A stretch of 64,000 nt of DNA from CAVONV01 sp963697355 (GTDB lineage: Bacteria > Acidobacteriota > Vicinamibacteria > Marinacidobacterales > DATDRI01), in contig CAVONV010000002.1 of assembly GCA_963697355.1 (NCBI GenBank), forward strand, positions 248,001 through 312,000, in the 5' to 3' direction. Below are positions 17,662-27,697 of this stretch, piece by piece. The translations under genes and the position numbers were made by a program. Within the stretch, counting starts at the first letter, position 1; each line of letters starts with the position of its first letter. Below the pieces are notes generated by a model. The model saw only the letters and a program-made list of their open reading frames with translations. It was not told the DNA's origin and searched no databases.

Positions 17662-19266
17662 GTGAGTTCCTACGGAAGGTATGTGACGCGCGGCGTGATC
17701 GGCCGCGGTAGCACGGGAGTCGTGTACCGTGGATACGACCCCGTCATCGACCGCATGGTCGCTGTCAAGACGGTCGTCTTCCCTCGAAACCTTCCCCGCG
17801 ACTCGCGCGAATCGTATCTCGGGCGTTTTACGAGAGAAGCAAGGATCGCCGGCCGACTCCTCCATCCCAACATCGTCGTCACCTACGATTCCGCGACGGA
17901 CGAGAAGACAGGGATTCCCTTCATCATTATGGAACTGGTGGAGGGCGAGACACTGAACCAAAGGCTGAGTGACCAAGAAGTCCTTCCCTGGCGAGAAGCG
18001 CTCGAGATCATCATTCCTATTGCCCGCGCCCTCGATTACGCGCACGAGAGCGGTGTCATTCATCGGGACATCAAGCCGGCGAATGTCATTCTTACGCCAC
18101 GAGGTATACCCAAGCTGGCGGACTTTGGCATCGCAAAACTCCCGACGGGAGAAACCACACAGACTCAGACCATCGTAGGGACTCCCCACTACATGTCGCC
18201 GGAACAGCTCATGGGGAAGGCGATCGATCGGCGCAGCGACATCTTTTCGTTGGGCGTGCTCTTGTATACGATCATTGCCGGGCGTCCGCCCTTCGACGGC
18301 GACGATATCTCATCCATCGTCAGTCAAGTCCTCTACAAAGAGCAAGAGCCGCTCTCGAGCATGGTCAAGGACACGCCACCCGATCTTGATGGGGTTCTCG
18401 CGCGCGCACTGGAAAAAGACGTCGACCGACGCCACAGCACGGCCGGTGAGTTGGCAGAGGAGCTCATTGCCATAGAGCTCGGCGCACCGCTTGTCGAATC
18501 AACGCAGCCCTATGTGGGAACCTTGGGAACCGTCTCCTCTGTCGCCGATTCCGATTGGTCACCGGCTTCAGCGATAGGTCGGTTTGCTGCATCCAGCGCG
18601 TGGATAGTTCTGGGGGCGCTTATTTCGGCGGTCATGCTTTCCCTCTTGTTTGGACATGAATTAAAGGAAGCAAATTTCCCGCCTGATCCGGCAGCCACTC
18701 ACTCGACGGCAATCAACATCGACCCTCCGGCCATACCGATGAGCCACGACGCTGCGCCGATATCTCGAGAATCCGAACCTCCGGCCTCTCCGAAAGAGGA
18801 GCCCACCGAAGCCGATCTCTTTCTTTCCGCCGCCATGGCATTGGAAAATGGAGACCTCGAGGAAAGTCGACAGAAGCTCGAAGAGCTCCGGGAGACCAAT
18901 CCCGAACTTGTCGCCACCTCGCAGTTGGCGGAAGACGTCGATCTGGAGCTTTGGAAGGAATCGCTTCCTCTGTCCTTTCAGGTAAGGCACGACCACCGCA
19001 TCGGGAGCTGCCGGGGAACGCTCCATTTGGCGAGCTGGGGGATAGAGTTCCGCTCCCCGGAGCACGAGGTCATGAGGTGGACCTTCGACGAGATCCGCAT
19101 CATGGAACGACCGACGATTTGGCGTTTCGAGATCGCGACGCGCGAGAAAGATCTCCTGATTATCGGCAGGCCCAAGTACTACAATTTCGAGCTGATCGAT
19201 GCCCCTCTCGAAGTCGAGACCTGGCGCCGGTACCGCATACTAGCCGAGGAAATGCGGGCGAAGTAA
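17662..19266 (+). CDS. Membrane-anchored Hanks-type serine/threonine protein kinase
   Basis: A 534-residue kinase. Gly loop GRGSTGVVYRG (14-24), AVK with Lys36, catalytic HRDIKPAN (134-141, Asp136), DFG (154-156), GTPHYMSPEQ (173-182) and SDIFSLGVLLY give a complete, probably active catalytic domain. A TM segment (WIVLGALISAVMLSLLF) lies near 314-331. The outer part has a short helical repeat-like stretch (LENGDLEESRQKLEELRETN) and an unrecognised ~100-residue C-terminal beta-rich domain (FQVRHDHRIGSCRGTLHLAS...). GTG 17662 is the only in-frame start before the Gly loop, with a weak ribosome-binding site. Divergent from the BNR gene. Confidence 0.92.
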   Translation: MSSYGRYVTRGVIGRGSTGVVYRGYDPVIDRMVAVKTVVFPRNLPRDSRESYLGRFTREARIAGRLLHPNIVVTYDSATDEKTGIPFIIMELVEGETLNQRLSDQEVLPWREALEIIIPIARALDYAHESGVIHRDIKPANVILTPRGIPKLADFGIAKLPTGETTQTQTIVGTPHYMSPEQLMGKAIDRRSDIFSLGVLLYTIIAGRPPFDGDDISSIVSQVLYKEQEPLSSMVKDTPPDLDGVLARALEKDVDRRHSTAGELAEELIAIELGAPLVESTQPYVGTLGTVSSVADSDWSPASAIGRFAASSAWIVLGALISAVMLSLLFGHELKEANFPPDPAATHSTAINIDPPAIPMSHDAAPISRESEPPASPKEEPTEADLFLSAAMALENGDLEESRQKLEELRETNPELVATSQLAEDVDLELWKESLPLSFQVRHDHRIGSCRGTLHLASWGIEFRSPEHEVMRWTFDEIRIMERPTIWRFEIATREKDLLIIGRPKYYNFELIDAPLEVETWRRYRILAEEMRAK

Positions 19267-19616
19267 CCCTGCCTTCCTCGAGGCTCCCCTTCACAGACCA
19301 GGACACTACCCATTCGATCGAAACGGTGCGCTTTTTCTTTCCCATAACAGAAGAAAACGTCTAAAGTTAGCCCTGAAGCAACTGTAATGCGTCTTTCGTG
19401 TTGGTGGAATGGCTTTTGGTACAGCTCTCCCGTGCCCGCTTCCGTTCCCCCGCCCGAGCCCGATGGGTTCCGATTGAAAACCATTTGCATCGCATTTGTC
19501 ACAGACCTGCGTTTGGTGCTTCTGGCTGGGGAACGGACTCGGACTACTACAAGAACAGGGACAGTCTTCCTGTGTGCTAGGATGCGTCCGAGACTAGGGC
19601 TTAATCTTCATATCAG
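19267..19616. other. Intergenic region without a recognised gene
   Basis: Three hundred fifty bases between the kinase and phosphodiesterase genes. Short frames have no family match or ribosome-binding site. The promoter of the downstream gene should lie here, but none is obvious. Confidence 0.4.
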
Positions 19617-21491
19617 ATGACAATCATTTCAGGTGTATTCTCCAGGGGCACAGGCGATTTTCTGCGTGTGTGGCGAGAACTTCTCACGACCGACCTTGTT
19701 TACAAGGCCGTCGCCTTCGTGCTGCTGATACCGCTCGCCGGCTTGGCGTTGAGCTTGTTTGTGTCGACGTCGGGAGGGCCTGCTCTCGCCGATCAAGACA
19801 TTTTGTTCTTCGTTTTGAGCCCCATCGGTCTCGTGGCTCTCGTTGTCGTGAGCGCCGTGACGCTCACGATCGTTGCACTCGAGCAAGCTTGCTTGATGAC
19901 CATCGGCATGGCTGCCATCGACGCTGCCCATGTCAGCACGACAGCGGCACTTTGGTTCGGGGCGGGGCGGGCCGGCTCAGTCCTCAAGCTCGCGTTCCGG
20001 ATCGTCACCAACGTCCTCATCGTCGCCACTCCTTTTCTCCTTGCTGGAGGCATCATCTATCTGACGCTTCTCACCGAGTTCGACATCAACTTCTACTTGA
20101 CGGAGAAGCCGCCCGCCTTTTGGTACGCGGCATCGATGATCGGCACCCTCCTTCTCGTGATGGCCGTCGTGCTCATCTACCGTCTTGTCGGCTGGATCTT
20201 CGCTCTGCCTCTTCACCTCTTCGAAGCCATGGAACCACGCGAAGCATTGAAGGTGAGTCAAGAAAGAACGAAAGGCCACCGGTGGACGGTTTTATGGGTG
20301 ATGGCAGGATGGTTCGGGTTCACGGCTTTCCTATCCGCGTTCGCCTCGGGTGTCGTGAATTTGTTGGGCCGGTCGATTCTGCCTTCCTTGGCGAACTCCA
20401 TGGGAATCTTGGTTTTCACTATGGGTGGGCTGGTTGTGATTTGGAGCGTTGCAAATCTGGCGATTGGCCTCATCTCTGCATCCGCCTTTGCTCTCCTAAC
20501 CGTCCGTCTTTATGACCGCTCGGGAAGATCTCGAGATGCAAGGTTCGCTTGGCCGGAGGTCAGTGAACCAAGACGGGCAAGATCGGGACGGGTTCTTTCG
20601 ACCAGGACGCTCCTAGCGGGATTAGCCGTGGCAGCCATCGCAGCCGGAGTCGTCGGAGGCCTCTTTGTGGATAGCATTCGCTTGGCCGACGACGTCCTGA
20701 TCATGGCTCATCGCGGAGCCGCGGGAGCCGCCCCCGAGAACACGCTGGCTTCGGTCGAACGCGGCATCGCTGATGGCACCGATTTTGTGGAGATTGATGT
20801 CCAGGAGACAGCCGATGGCGAAGTCGTGGTGATCCACGATAGCGATCTGAAGAAGATCGGTGGAGTCGACCTCAAGGTCTGGGACGCGACTTATGAAAAG
20901 CTCCAGAGGATCGACGTGGGAGGTTGGTTCTCCCCAGAGTTCTCCGATGAACGTGTTCCGAAACTCGAGCAGGTTCTAGAGCTTTGCAGGGACAAGGCCG
21001 GTGTCAATATCGAGCTCAAATACTACGGGCATGACCAACGTCTCGAAGAACGCGTGGTGGAGATCGTGGAACGTACGCGCATGGAGTCCCAGATCGTCGT
21101 GATGTCGCTCAAGTATGAAGCTGTCCAAAAGATGCGTCGCTTGAGACCGGACTGGACGATCGGGCTTCTGACCGCTACAGCGGTGGGCAAACTGACGCGA
21201 CTCGACGCGGACTTCCTGGCGGTTCATACGGGGCTCGTGACCACGAGTTTTGTTCGTGCGGCGCACGACCGCGGCAAAAAGGTCTTCGCCTGGACCGTCA
21301 ACGATCCCATCCAAATGTCCAGGATGATCACCTTGGGCGTCGACGCCCTCATCACGGACGAGCCCGCTCTCGCTAGGGCCGTTCTGATAGAACGTGCCGA
21401 AATGAATCCCGCCGAGCGCCTCTTGTTGTCGCTGTCCCTCTATTTTGGAGTCACGCCTGAGCAGCTGGGGCCGGAAACCGACGTCAATTAG
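19617..21491 (+). CDS. Membrane-bound glycerophosphodiester phosphodiesterase
   Basis: A 624-residue two-part protein. Residues ~1-350 hold a multi-TM domain (about eight hydrophobic segments, e.g. AVAFVLLIPLAGLALSLF and VMAVVLIYRLVGWIFALPL), as in GPDPase_memb proteins. Residues ~360-600 are a GDPD TIM barrel: MAHRGAAGAAPENTLASVER has the HRG and ENT residues, DFVEIDVQETADGEVVVIHD the metal-binding Glu/Asp and second His, and NIELKYYG and AWTVNDP complete the site. It should hydrolyse glycerophosphodiesters to glycerol-3-phosphate plus alcohol on the outer side of the inner membrane. A C-terminal acidic acyl-carrier-like tail (PAERLLLSLSLYFGVTPEQL) is unexplained. Glycerol-phosphate specificity is inferred from family. 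Confidence 0.9.
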   Translation: MTIISGVFSRGTGDFLRVWRELLTTDLVYKAVAFVLLIPLAGLALSLFVSTSGGPALADQDILFFVLSPIGLVALVVVSAVTLTIVALEQACLMTIGMAAIDAAHVSTTAALWFGAGRAGSVLKLAFRIVTNVLIVATPFLLAGGIIYLTLLTEFDINFYLTEKPPAFWYAASMIGTLLLVMAVVLIYRLVGWIFALPLHLFEAMEPREALKVSQERTKGHRWTVLWVMAGWFGFTAFLSAFASGVVNLLGRSILPSLANSMGILVFTMGGLVVIWSVANLAIGLISASAFALLTVRLYDRSGRSRDARFAWPEVSEPRRARSGRVLSTRTLLAGLAVAAIAAGVVGGLFVDSIRLADDVLIMAHRGAAGAAPENTLASVERGIADGTDFVEIDVQETADGEVVVIHDSDLKKIGGVDLKVWDATYEKLQRIDVGGWFSPEFSDERVPKLEQVLELCRDKAGVNIELKYYGHDQRLEERVVEIVERTRMESQIVVMSLKYEAVQKMRRLRPDWTIGLLTATAVGKLTRLDADFLAVHTGLVTTSFVRAAHDRGKKVFAWTVNDPIQMSRMITLGVDALITDEPALARAVLIERAEMNPAERLLLSLSLYFGVTPEQLGPETDVN

Positions 21492-21579
21492 CCGTGGAAC
21501 TTTCTTGCCCGTTGCGGGCAACAAACGTCCAGCCAGACATCCTCACAACAATCCTCGCGCTGCGGAAGAGCAAAGCTCT

Positions 21580-21608
21580 TGACATCGCTCCATCTATCGG
21601 TTTCTATG
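21580..21608 (+). promoter_or_regulatory. Possible promoter of the FHA gene
   Basis: TTGACA at 21580-21585 is followed after 17 bases by TTCTAT in an AT-rich stretch that stands out from its surroundings, about 50 bases before the ATG at 21661. The -35 is consensus; the -10 is poor and could also be placed a few bases downstream. Confidence 0.35.
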
Positions 21609-21660
21609 TATGTATAGTCAACATTTCGTAGAACATTGAAGAGACGAATGGAGGACGTCC

Positions 21661-23770
21661 ATGGCGCGGCTCCTATACACGATCTCCGAGGAGGGCACGA
21701 GCGACGAACATTGTTACGAGCTCGAAGTGGACGCCGTCGCCATCGGGAGGGGCGAGGACAATCAGATCGTTCTCTTTCAATCTGGTGTCTCCCGGCATCA
21801 CGCGGAGATCGTCAAAACCCCGGGGGGGCATCTTCTTTTGGATCGCGGGAGCACGAATGGAACGTTTGTCGGTCACGAAAAGATCACCGAGCACAGGCTA
21901 AGGGACGGTGATGTCTTTAGGGTCGGCACGGTCACGCTCCGATACCTCGGCGAGCTCGATGAAGCGGGCTCCATTGGCGAAAAGCCCTTGTACCGCTCCA
22001 TCGAATGTCCCTCTTGCTCGGCCCGCATCGAAGGACCATGCAATTTTTGCCCCGCTTGTAGAGCCCGGATCACGGATAGGTCCGATGGATCCGGACCCGG
22101 CCGACTTCGACCATCGTCGCGGACGTTCGGACTCGCTGCCGCTCTCATTTTCGTATTGCTCCTGGGGACGGCCGCGTGGTTCGCCGGCTCGTTTCTTATC
22201 GACGTCGCCCGAGGCATCGTCTCGTCTGAATCAACGGTCGCTTCTGTTGCTCCGGAGATGGCTGCTTTCGGAGACGCGGTCAAGCTTCGTGGCGCGTCTG
22301 TATCGTTCACCGCCGGTCCCGAGGGTGCAGTCACCACCCTCGCGGATGGAGCCCGCGTCGACGTCCCCGCGGGTGCCTTGAGCCGACCCATTCGGTTTCA
22401 AGGGGCGGTGATGGATGTCGAGATCCATCGTCTCTCTGCCGATTTCTCCGCCGCCCGAGTTTACATGGTGGGGACCGACATGGAGACCGGGCCTTTGAGT
22501 CAGCCTGTCGTCCTGGAGTTGCCACTTTCAGGATCTTCGAATCCATACGCTCGCCATCTTTGCGGGCGCTGATTGGCGGGCCCTGCCGTCCCAGACCGGA
22601 CCGTCCGCTCGCATCGAGCTGGGTGCCTTCTCCCGAAGGTACGTGGCTGTTTTGAACGCCACGGCGTCCTCTCCGAGCGGCTCTCCCGAACCCGGCACGA
22701 GTGTCGATGTGCTCGAGCCCAACCTGGCTAAGCGGGCCCGGTTCCATGTGAATACATTCCTCCGTTGGTTCGAGAAGAACGAGTTCAACGGGGTGATATC
22801 TCTCGGCGACGCCTCGCAGTACGAAAAGGCCCTGACGACCAAGTTGGACGTCTCGATCGATCCGAACTTCTCCCACACAGGGAAGTACTACCCCTACCGA
22901 GCAAGATGGTTCGGCGGTGCCCTGGGTCTACAGCTCAGGAACAGTCAGCTGGTCGTCAAGGAGCTCAGGAAGGACTTTCTTGTATTAAAGACGATTTGGC
23001 ACGAGCTCACCCACCACCGGATCAGTCTTCTGGGCGGCGAATCCTGTGGCGCGGAAGAAACCTACACGGAGCTCATCGAGAACCGCGTCGACTGGCTCGG
23101 CTACGCTCGCGGCTTCGACGCGTATTTTAAGAAACACAAAGCCCTGGACGGCCGAACCTGTGCGGAGATTCAGAGGCGATGGGACAATCTGGCGGGTCGT
23201 TGGGAGAACTTCAATGGTAACCATCTCTCAGGCCCTTTTTCCTGGCAGGATCCGGGAGGCGCCACCTGCGGTGTAAACGACGAGACCTATACGATCACAC
23301 CGGAGCTCATCCGGAAGTGGGATGAGAAGTTGGGTATCGATGTCGATATCAAAAAGGTGCGCGCGGCCTACGAGAAGAAGATGAGCGCAATGAGCTCATC
23401 GGGAAGCAAGCCCTGCACCTTGCGCGAGCTCAAGCCTTCTCCCCCACCGCTAAACCAACAAGGGGCTTCTCCAAACGCGCCGGCAAACGAACAAGGAAGC
23501 TCGCCCCAACAGGAGGGTGAGGATCACCCCTGTCCGATAGTCGAGTTGCGGCAGGAAAAGTGCTCCTGGTCTCCGGATGGATACAAGGTCGACCCTTGTC
23601 CGCCTGGCTACTGCTTCGATACCGGTCCCCGCGGGTCCTATATCTGTGTTCAAATCGATAATGTCACAAACGGAAAACGTTCCTACACGGGGCGCATCAT
23701 CTGCCAGGACGGCTTCGTGGCGGAGCGGGATCCCTGCTCGAGTCTGATCCTCGAGTGTGTCCCGCAGTAG
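21661..23770 (+). CDS. FHA / zinc-ribbon / TM / HExxH metallopeptidase-like fusion, frameshifted
   Basis: Two frames (21661-22572 and ~22550-23770) read as one ~700-residue protein. Part one: FHA domain (VAIGRGEDNQIVLFQSGVSR, HAEIVKTPGG, RGSTNGTFVG), zinc ribbon (CPSCSARIEGPCNFCPAC), TM (LAAALIFVLLLGTAAWFAGS), then a ZU5-like beta domain (GARVDVPAGALSRPIRFQGA). The frame fails at ~22545-22550 after LPLSGSSNPY; the next frame continues with LAIFAGADWRALPSQTG. Part two has WHELTHHRISLLGG (HExxH) and downstream EETYTELIENRVDWL, a plausible zinc peptidase site, then a Pro/Gln linker and a Cys-rich C-terminus (CPIVELRQEKCSW ... CPPGYCFDTG). ATG 21661 has GGAGGACG upstream. FHA domains bind phosphothreonine, and a Ser/Thr kinase is encoded 2.4 kb upstream, so phospho-dependent control is plausible. 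Substrate unknown. Confidence 0.75.
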
Positions 23771-23953
23771 TCAGGTTCGTCGCCAAAAGATGGCCGGGCA
23801 TCCACCCCATCACAGCCATGAGTCGATTTCAGCATTCGATCTGGTATCCTAGGCGAGATCCGTCGTCGAGCCAGCCCCTGAGCAAACAGCTCGGCACGAA
23901 TCCGAGCGGGCTGTCGGCTGGCTGGTGCGCGGCAAACGTCTGGGAGAGCTAGA

Positions 23954-25400
23954 GTGAGTGCTCGATTCTTGTTGTTCGTTGTATGTGTCACGCTGATCCT
24001 TCCAGGCGCCTTGGCCCCTCAGGAATCTCCTCCGCCCGGATTCCAGGAAAAGACGCGGGCGATTCTAGATACCGTCAAGCGCGGCGAGGTCACCGAGAAC
24101 ATCACTTCTGCCTCCGACCCCAAGCAAAGCTATGCTGTCTACCTGCCGTCCGACTACAAGCTGTCCAAGAAGTGGCCGGCTCTCTTCTTGATGGATCCTC
24201 GCGGCCGAGCGCGAGTTCCGCTCGATCGCTTCGTCGAGGTGGCCGAGCGCCGTGGCTATATCCTGGTAAGCTCATACAACACGGCAAGTGACACCAGCGA
24301 AGACGGCAACACGCCTGCTCTGAGGGCCATGCTCACTGACGCGAACTACATGTTCTCCATCAACTCGAACCGCTTTTACCTTGCTGGTTTTTCGGGTACC
24401 GCTCGCGTGGCTTGGATCTTGGCGTCTCAGCTTGGGCAAAATGTCGCCGGTATCATCGCTTTCGGTGGCGGGTTCCCTGGCGATTACCGACCGCCACAAA
24501 GGACGCGTTACGCCTACTACGGAGCAGCCGGTTGGACCGATTTCAACTACGAGGAGATGCGGGCACTCGACCGGGAGCTCGACGGCCACGAGATTCGACA
24601 TCGTGTCGAGACCTTCGAGGGGAGCCACCAATGGGGTCCTTCTGAAGTGTGCACGCGCGCCGTGGAATGGATGGAGCTCCAGGCGGTGAGAACCGGACTA
24701 CGAGCCGGAAACGACGGCATCATTGATGACGTCTATCGGCGTCGTTTGTCGGAGGCGGAAAGCTCGGAAGATCCTTACGAAACCTACTTGCGCTTTCGTG
24801 CGCTCGTCGAGGATTTCGATGGTTTGGTGGACCCCGCCGATCTCGAGAGACTTGCCGCAAAAGTGAGCGACCTCGCGAAGCTCGAAGAGGTCAAAGATGC
24901 ACTCGAGCTGGAAGATGAGCTGGCCGAGGAGCGAATCGGATACATGGGCAGGTTCAGCCGGTTTCTTCTCCGCTTCGAGGCCGGCGATGAGCTTTGGACG
25001 GTGAGGGACGTGGTTCGAGAGCTACGAATCGCCGAGCTCCAGAAAGAATCCGAGGACGTGTCCCATCCAAGGGAAGCTCGTGCCGCCCAACGCCTTCTCG
25101 AATACCTTTTCGTGACCACGTCCTTCTACCTGCCACGGCAGTATCTTGAAGAGAAGGAGCCCACTCACGCGCTATCGATGCTGGAAGTGGCCGAGCGGAT
25201 TCCGTCCCGGGAGTTTCGGAAGCCTTGTTTTTTTTGCGCGCGCTTACGCACAAAAGGGCGACGAGAAGAAGGCCATAGAGTCTCTTAGAAAGGCGTGCGA
25301 AATTCGTCCCCTCACGCAAGAGTTCCTAGCGGGTGACCCCTATTTCGATCCCATCCGAGAGGAGCCCGGCTTCAAGGAGCTTTTCCAGAGTTTGAAATAG
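23954..25400 (+). CDS. Exported alpha/beta-hydrolase-like protein with C-terminal TPR; frameshift in a T8 run
   Basis: Restored length ~480 residues. Sec signal peptide (MSARFLLFVVCVTLILPGAL) from GTG 23954. Then a hydrolase-like fold: YAVYLPSDYKLSKKWPALFL, MDPRGRARVP, RFYLAGFSGTARVAW (nucleophile elbow GFSGT) and FEGSHQWGP with a candidate catalytic His. It resembles dienelactone-hydrolase/esterase-D-type esterases. The C-terminus is helical with a TPR-like motif (ARAYAQKGDEKKAIESLRKA). The frame breaks in the poly-T run at ~25228-25235: removing one T joins REFRKP to FFARAYAQKGDEKK and on to FKELFQSLK. Esterase activity is inferred from fold motifs. Confidence 0.75.
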
Positions 25401-25415
25401 GTTTCCGTCCCGTGG

Positions 25416-27500
25416 CTAATTAACTCCGATGCGAAGAAGGCCATCACCAATCATCACGTCACACTCATAGCGATCGATCTGCGCGAACAGAATCCGTCGG
25501 CCGTCGGGAGAGACCGTGAGACCTTGAGGGATGAAGTCGGGTAACGGTGCAATGGAGGAGGTCGTTCCGGATCCGAAATCATGAAAGGCGAGCTCGATCT
25601 CCGATTCACTACTTCTCATGTAGTAGACACCTGCGGAGGTCACGACCCAGCTTCCCCAGCCTTCGGGTCGCGGCCCTTCCGATAACAACGTCTCTTGTCC
25701 ACCCTCGAGCGGCTTCTTCCATATACCGGGAACATCGCTCTTCATGTAGTAGACCGAAGCACCATCCGATGATTCGAAGGCGGCGTAGCCTCCGTTGGAT
25801 GTCACCTGTTCGGCTTCGCCTCCTTTCGAAGGCACTTTCCAGACTTCCCAACTTCCCGAACGGCGGGAGCCAAAGTAGATCCATCGGCCGTCGGCCGACC
25901 AGCTTGGTGCCATCTCGTCGAGCGGATGTGTGGTCAGCCGTCGCGGTGGTGCACCCGAAGCCTCGACAACATAGAGATCCGCTTGTCCTTCCGGGCGGGA
26001 AACGAAAACGAGACGCTGCCCATCGGGAGACCAGCGAGGCTGGCTGGTGTGAGGGCCGGCGAAGGACGTGAGTTGGATCGGGCTCGATCCCTCCGCGTTC
26101 GACATCCAGATTTCGGAGTGGCCGGAGCGCGTCGAAACAAAGGCGATCCGCTCACCGTCCGGCGAGAACTGCGGCTGTCGATCCCACTGGGTCGAGGCGA
26201 TGAGCCGCTCAACTTGGCCGTCGACACCCACCTGCCAGATGTTGATCTCGTACACCCAATTCTCGAAAGCAATCCGATCTTTTTGCCGTGCCACGGCTGG
26301 ATCCTTGAGCTTCATTCCGCCACCGGTGATCCACTCCGGTTCCCGACCCTCCGAACGGACTTTCCACAAACTGTAGGTGCCGGCACGATTCGAAGAGAAG
26401 ACGATACTGAGACCGTCGGGAGACCATTCGAGCCCCGTAATATCGCGATTGTCCAACGTGACGCGTCGAGGCTCTCCGTCTTCTACATTAATAATGTAGA
26501 TGTCTTCGATCCCCGGAACATGGGATCGGATGAAGGCGACGGATTGCCCATCCGGCGAAAACGCGGGAGTGTGATCTCCCCAAAAGGTCTCAGGCGGAAC
26601 CGTGAGGTCCCTCCGCTCGAGCGTCGACACCGAAACGAGCTCGAGCCGCAGTTGCCCGTCCACCTCTTTTGCCAGGCCGAGCCAATCCCCGTCCGGCGAC
26701 CAACTCGCGGCCGGGTACCTCGTGTTCCCGCAAGGAGCCAGCTTTTTTTCCGGCCCACCGAGGGAAGGCACGATATAGATGTTGCAGTCGGTTCCGTCCT
26801 CCCGGACAAAGACGAGCCGTTGTCCATCGGGTGACCACTTAGGGTGCCGGTCTCGCCCCGGGTGATCGGTGAGTCGAAACGGGGTTTCCGACTGGAGCTG
26901 CCGGATGTAGATGTCCTCTGCCTCTTCTCCCTCTCGAAGCCAGGCGAAGGCCACTTGGTTCCCATCCGGCGAGACCGCGGGGTCGTACTCGTTACCGGAA
27001 GAGCTCGTCAAAGGAAATATACGGGGAGGACTGACATCGAGGTCCGTGCTGGCGCGGAAGTAGCCAAAGAGTGCCAGACTCCCAAGGGCGGCGACGAACA
27101 AGATGGCCAGACCGATGGCCCGCTTGATCCAGATATCCGAGCTCGTCACGGTTGCTCTCGTCGGTGGGACGTTGTCCGTCGGTGAGTCAACCTCGACGGC
27201 CGGGATCAGGCGGTAGCCCTTTTTGGGGATCGTTTCGATGATCCTAGGGTTTCGCGAGTCATCTCCAAAGATCTTACGGAGCTCGACGATGGAGCGCGTC
27301 AGCACATCGTCACTGACAAACGTCCCCTCCCATACGTTGTCCAGAAGGACGTCGCGGCTCACCACCTCACCCGGAGACTTAGCGAGCAGCACCAAGACCT
27401 GCATGATCTTGGGCTCCAAATGAATGTTCTTGTCGCCGCCAACGACCCGGTTCAACTCCGGTTGGACGACCCACTCGAGGATCCGGAACTCTCCACCCAT
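25416..27500 (-). CDS. Winged-helix (OmpR/CadC-type) regulator with TM and TolB-like PD40 propeller
   Basis: A 694-residue one-component sensor. The N-terminal DNA-binding domain (LEPKIMQVLVLLAKSPGEVV, SRDVLLDNVWEGTFVSDDVL, IIETIPKKGYRL) is trans_reg_C type. A TM (AIGLAILFVAALGSLALFGY) follows near residue 140. The periplasmic part carries serial PD40 repeats (AVSPDGNQVAFAW, WSPDGQRLVFVREDG, FSPDGQSVAFIRS, WSPDGLSIVFSSN, FSPDGERIAFVSTRSG, WSADGRWIYFGS). ATG 27498-27500 sits eight bases after AGGAGG; ATG 27506 is only two bases away from it, so 27500 is preferred. Divergent from a permease gene, ~200 bases apart, which it may control. Ligand unknown. Confidence 0.88.
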   Translation of the reverse strand: MGGEFRILEWVVQPELNRVVGGDKNIHLEPKIMQVLVLLAKSPGEVVSRDVLLDNVWEGTFVSDDVLTRSIVELRKIFGDDSRNPRIIETIPKKGYRLIPAVEVDSPTDNVPPTRATVTSSDIWIKRAIGLAILFVAALGSLALFGYFRASTDLDVSPPRIFPLTSSSGNEYDPAVSPDGNQVAFAWLREGEEAEDIYIRQLQSETPFRLTDHPGRDRHPKWSPDGQRLVFVREDGTDCNIYIVPSLGGPEKKLAPCGNTRYPAASWSPDGDWLGLAKEVDGQLRLELVSVSTLERRDLTVPPETFWGDHTPAFSPDGQSVAFIRSHVPGIEDIYIINVEDGEPRRVTLDNRDITGLEWSPDGLSIVFSSNRAGTYSLWKVRSEGREPEWITGGGMKLKDPAVARQKDRIAFENWVYEINIWQVGVDGQVERLIASTQWDRQPQFSPDGERIAFVSTRSGHSEIWMSNAEGSSPIQLTSFAGPHTSQPRWSPDGQRLVFVSRPEGQADLYVVEASGAPPRRLTTHPLDEMAPSWSADGRWIYFGSRRSGSWEVWKVPSKGGEAEQVTSNGGYAAFESSDGASVYYMKSDVPGIWKKPLEGGQETLLSEGPRPEGWGSWVVTSAGVYYMRSSESEIELAFHDFGSGTTSSIAPLPDFIPQGLTVSPDGRRILFAQIDRYECDVMIGDGLLRIGVN

Positions 27501-27697
27501 GGACATAGCCTCCTTGGGAGATGACTGAAGCCATTTTCCGCCGGGAGGGACCGGAATCCAAACGATCGCCGACGTTTTCACCCAAACATCGGAAAAACCT
27601 CACCCATACTCCGGGAAGAACACCCCCCTTCAAGCAACAATGTTGACTTAGGGTCAGGCCTGTTCAGGCATGACCGCGGACGATGGAGATATGACGT

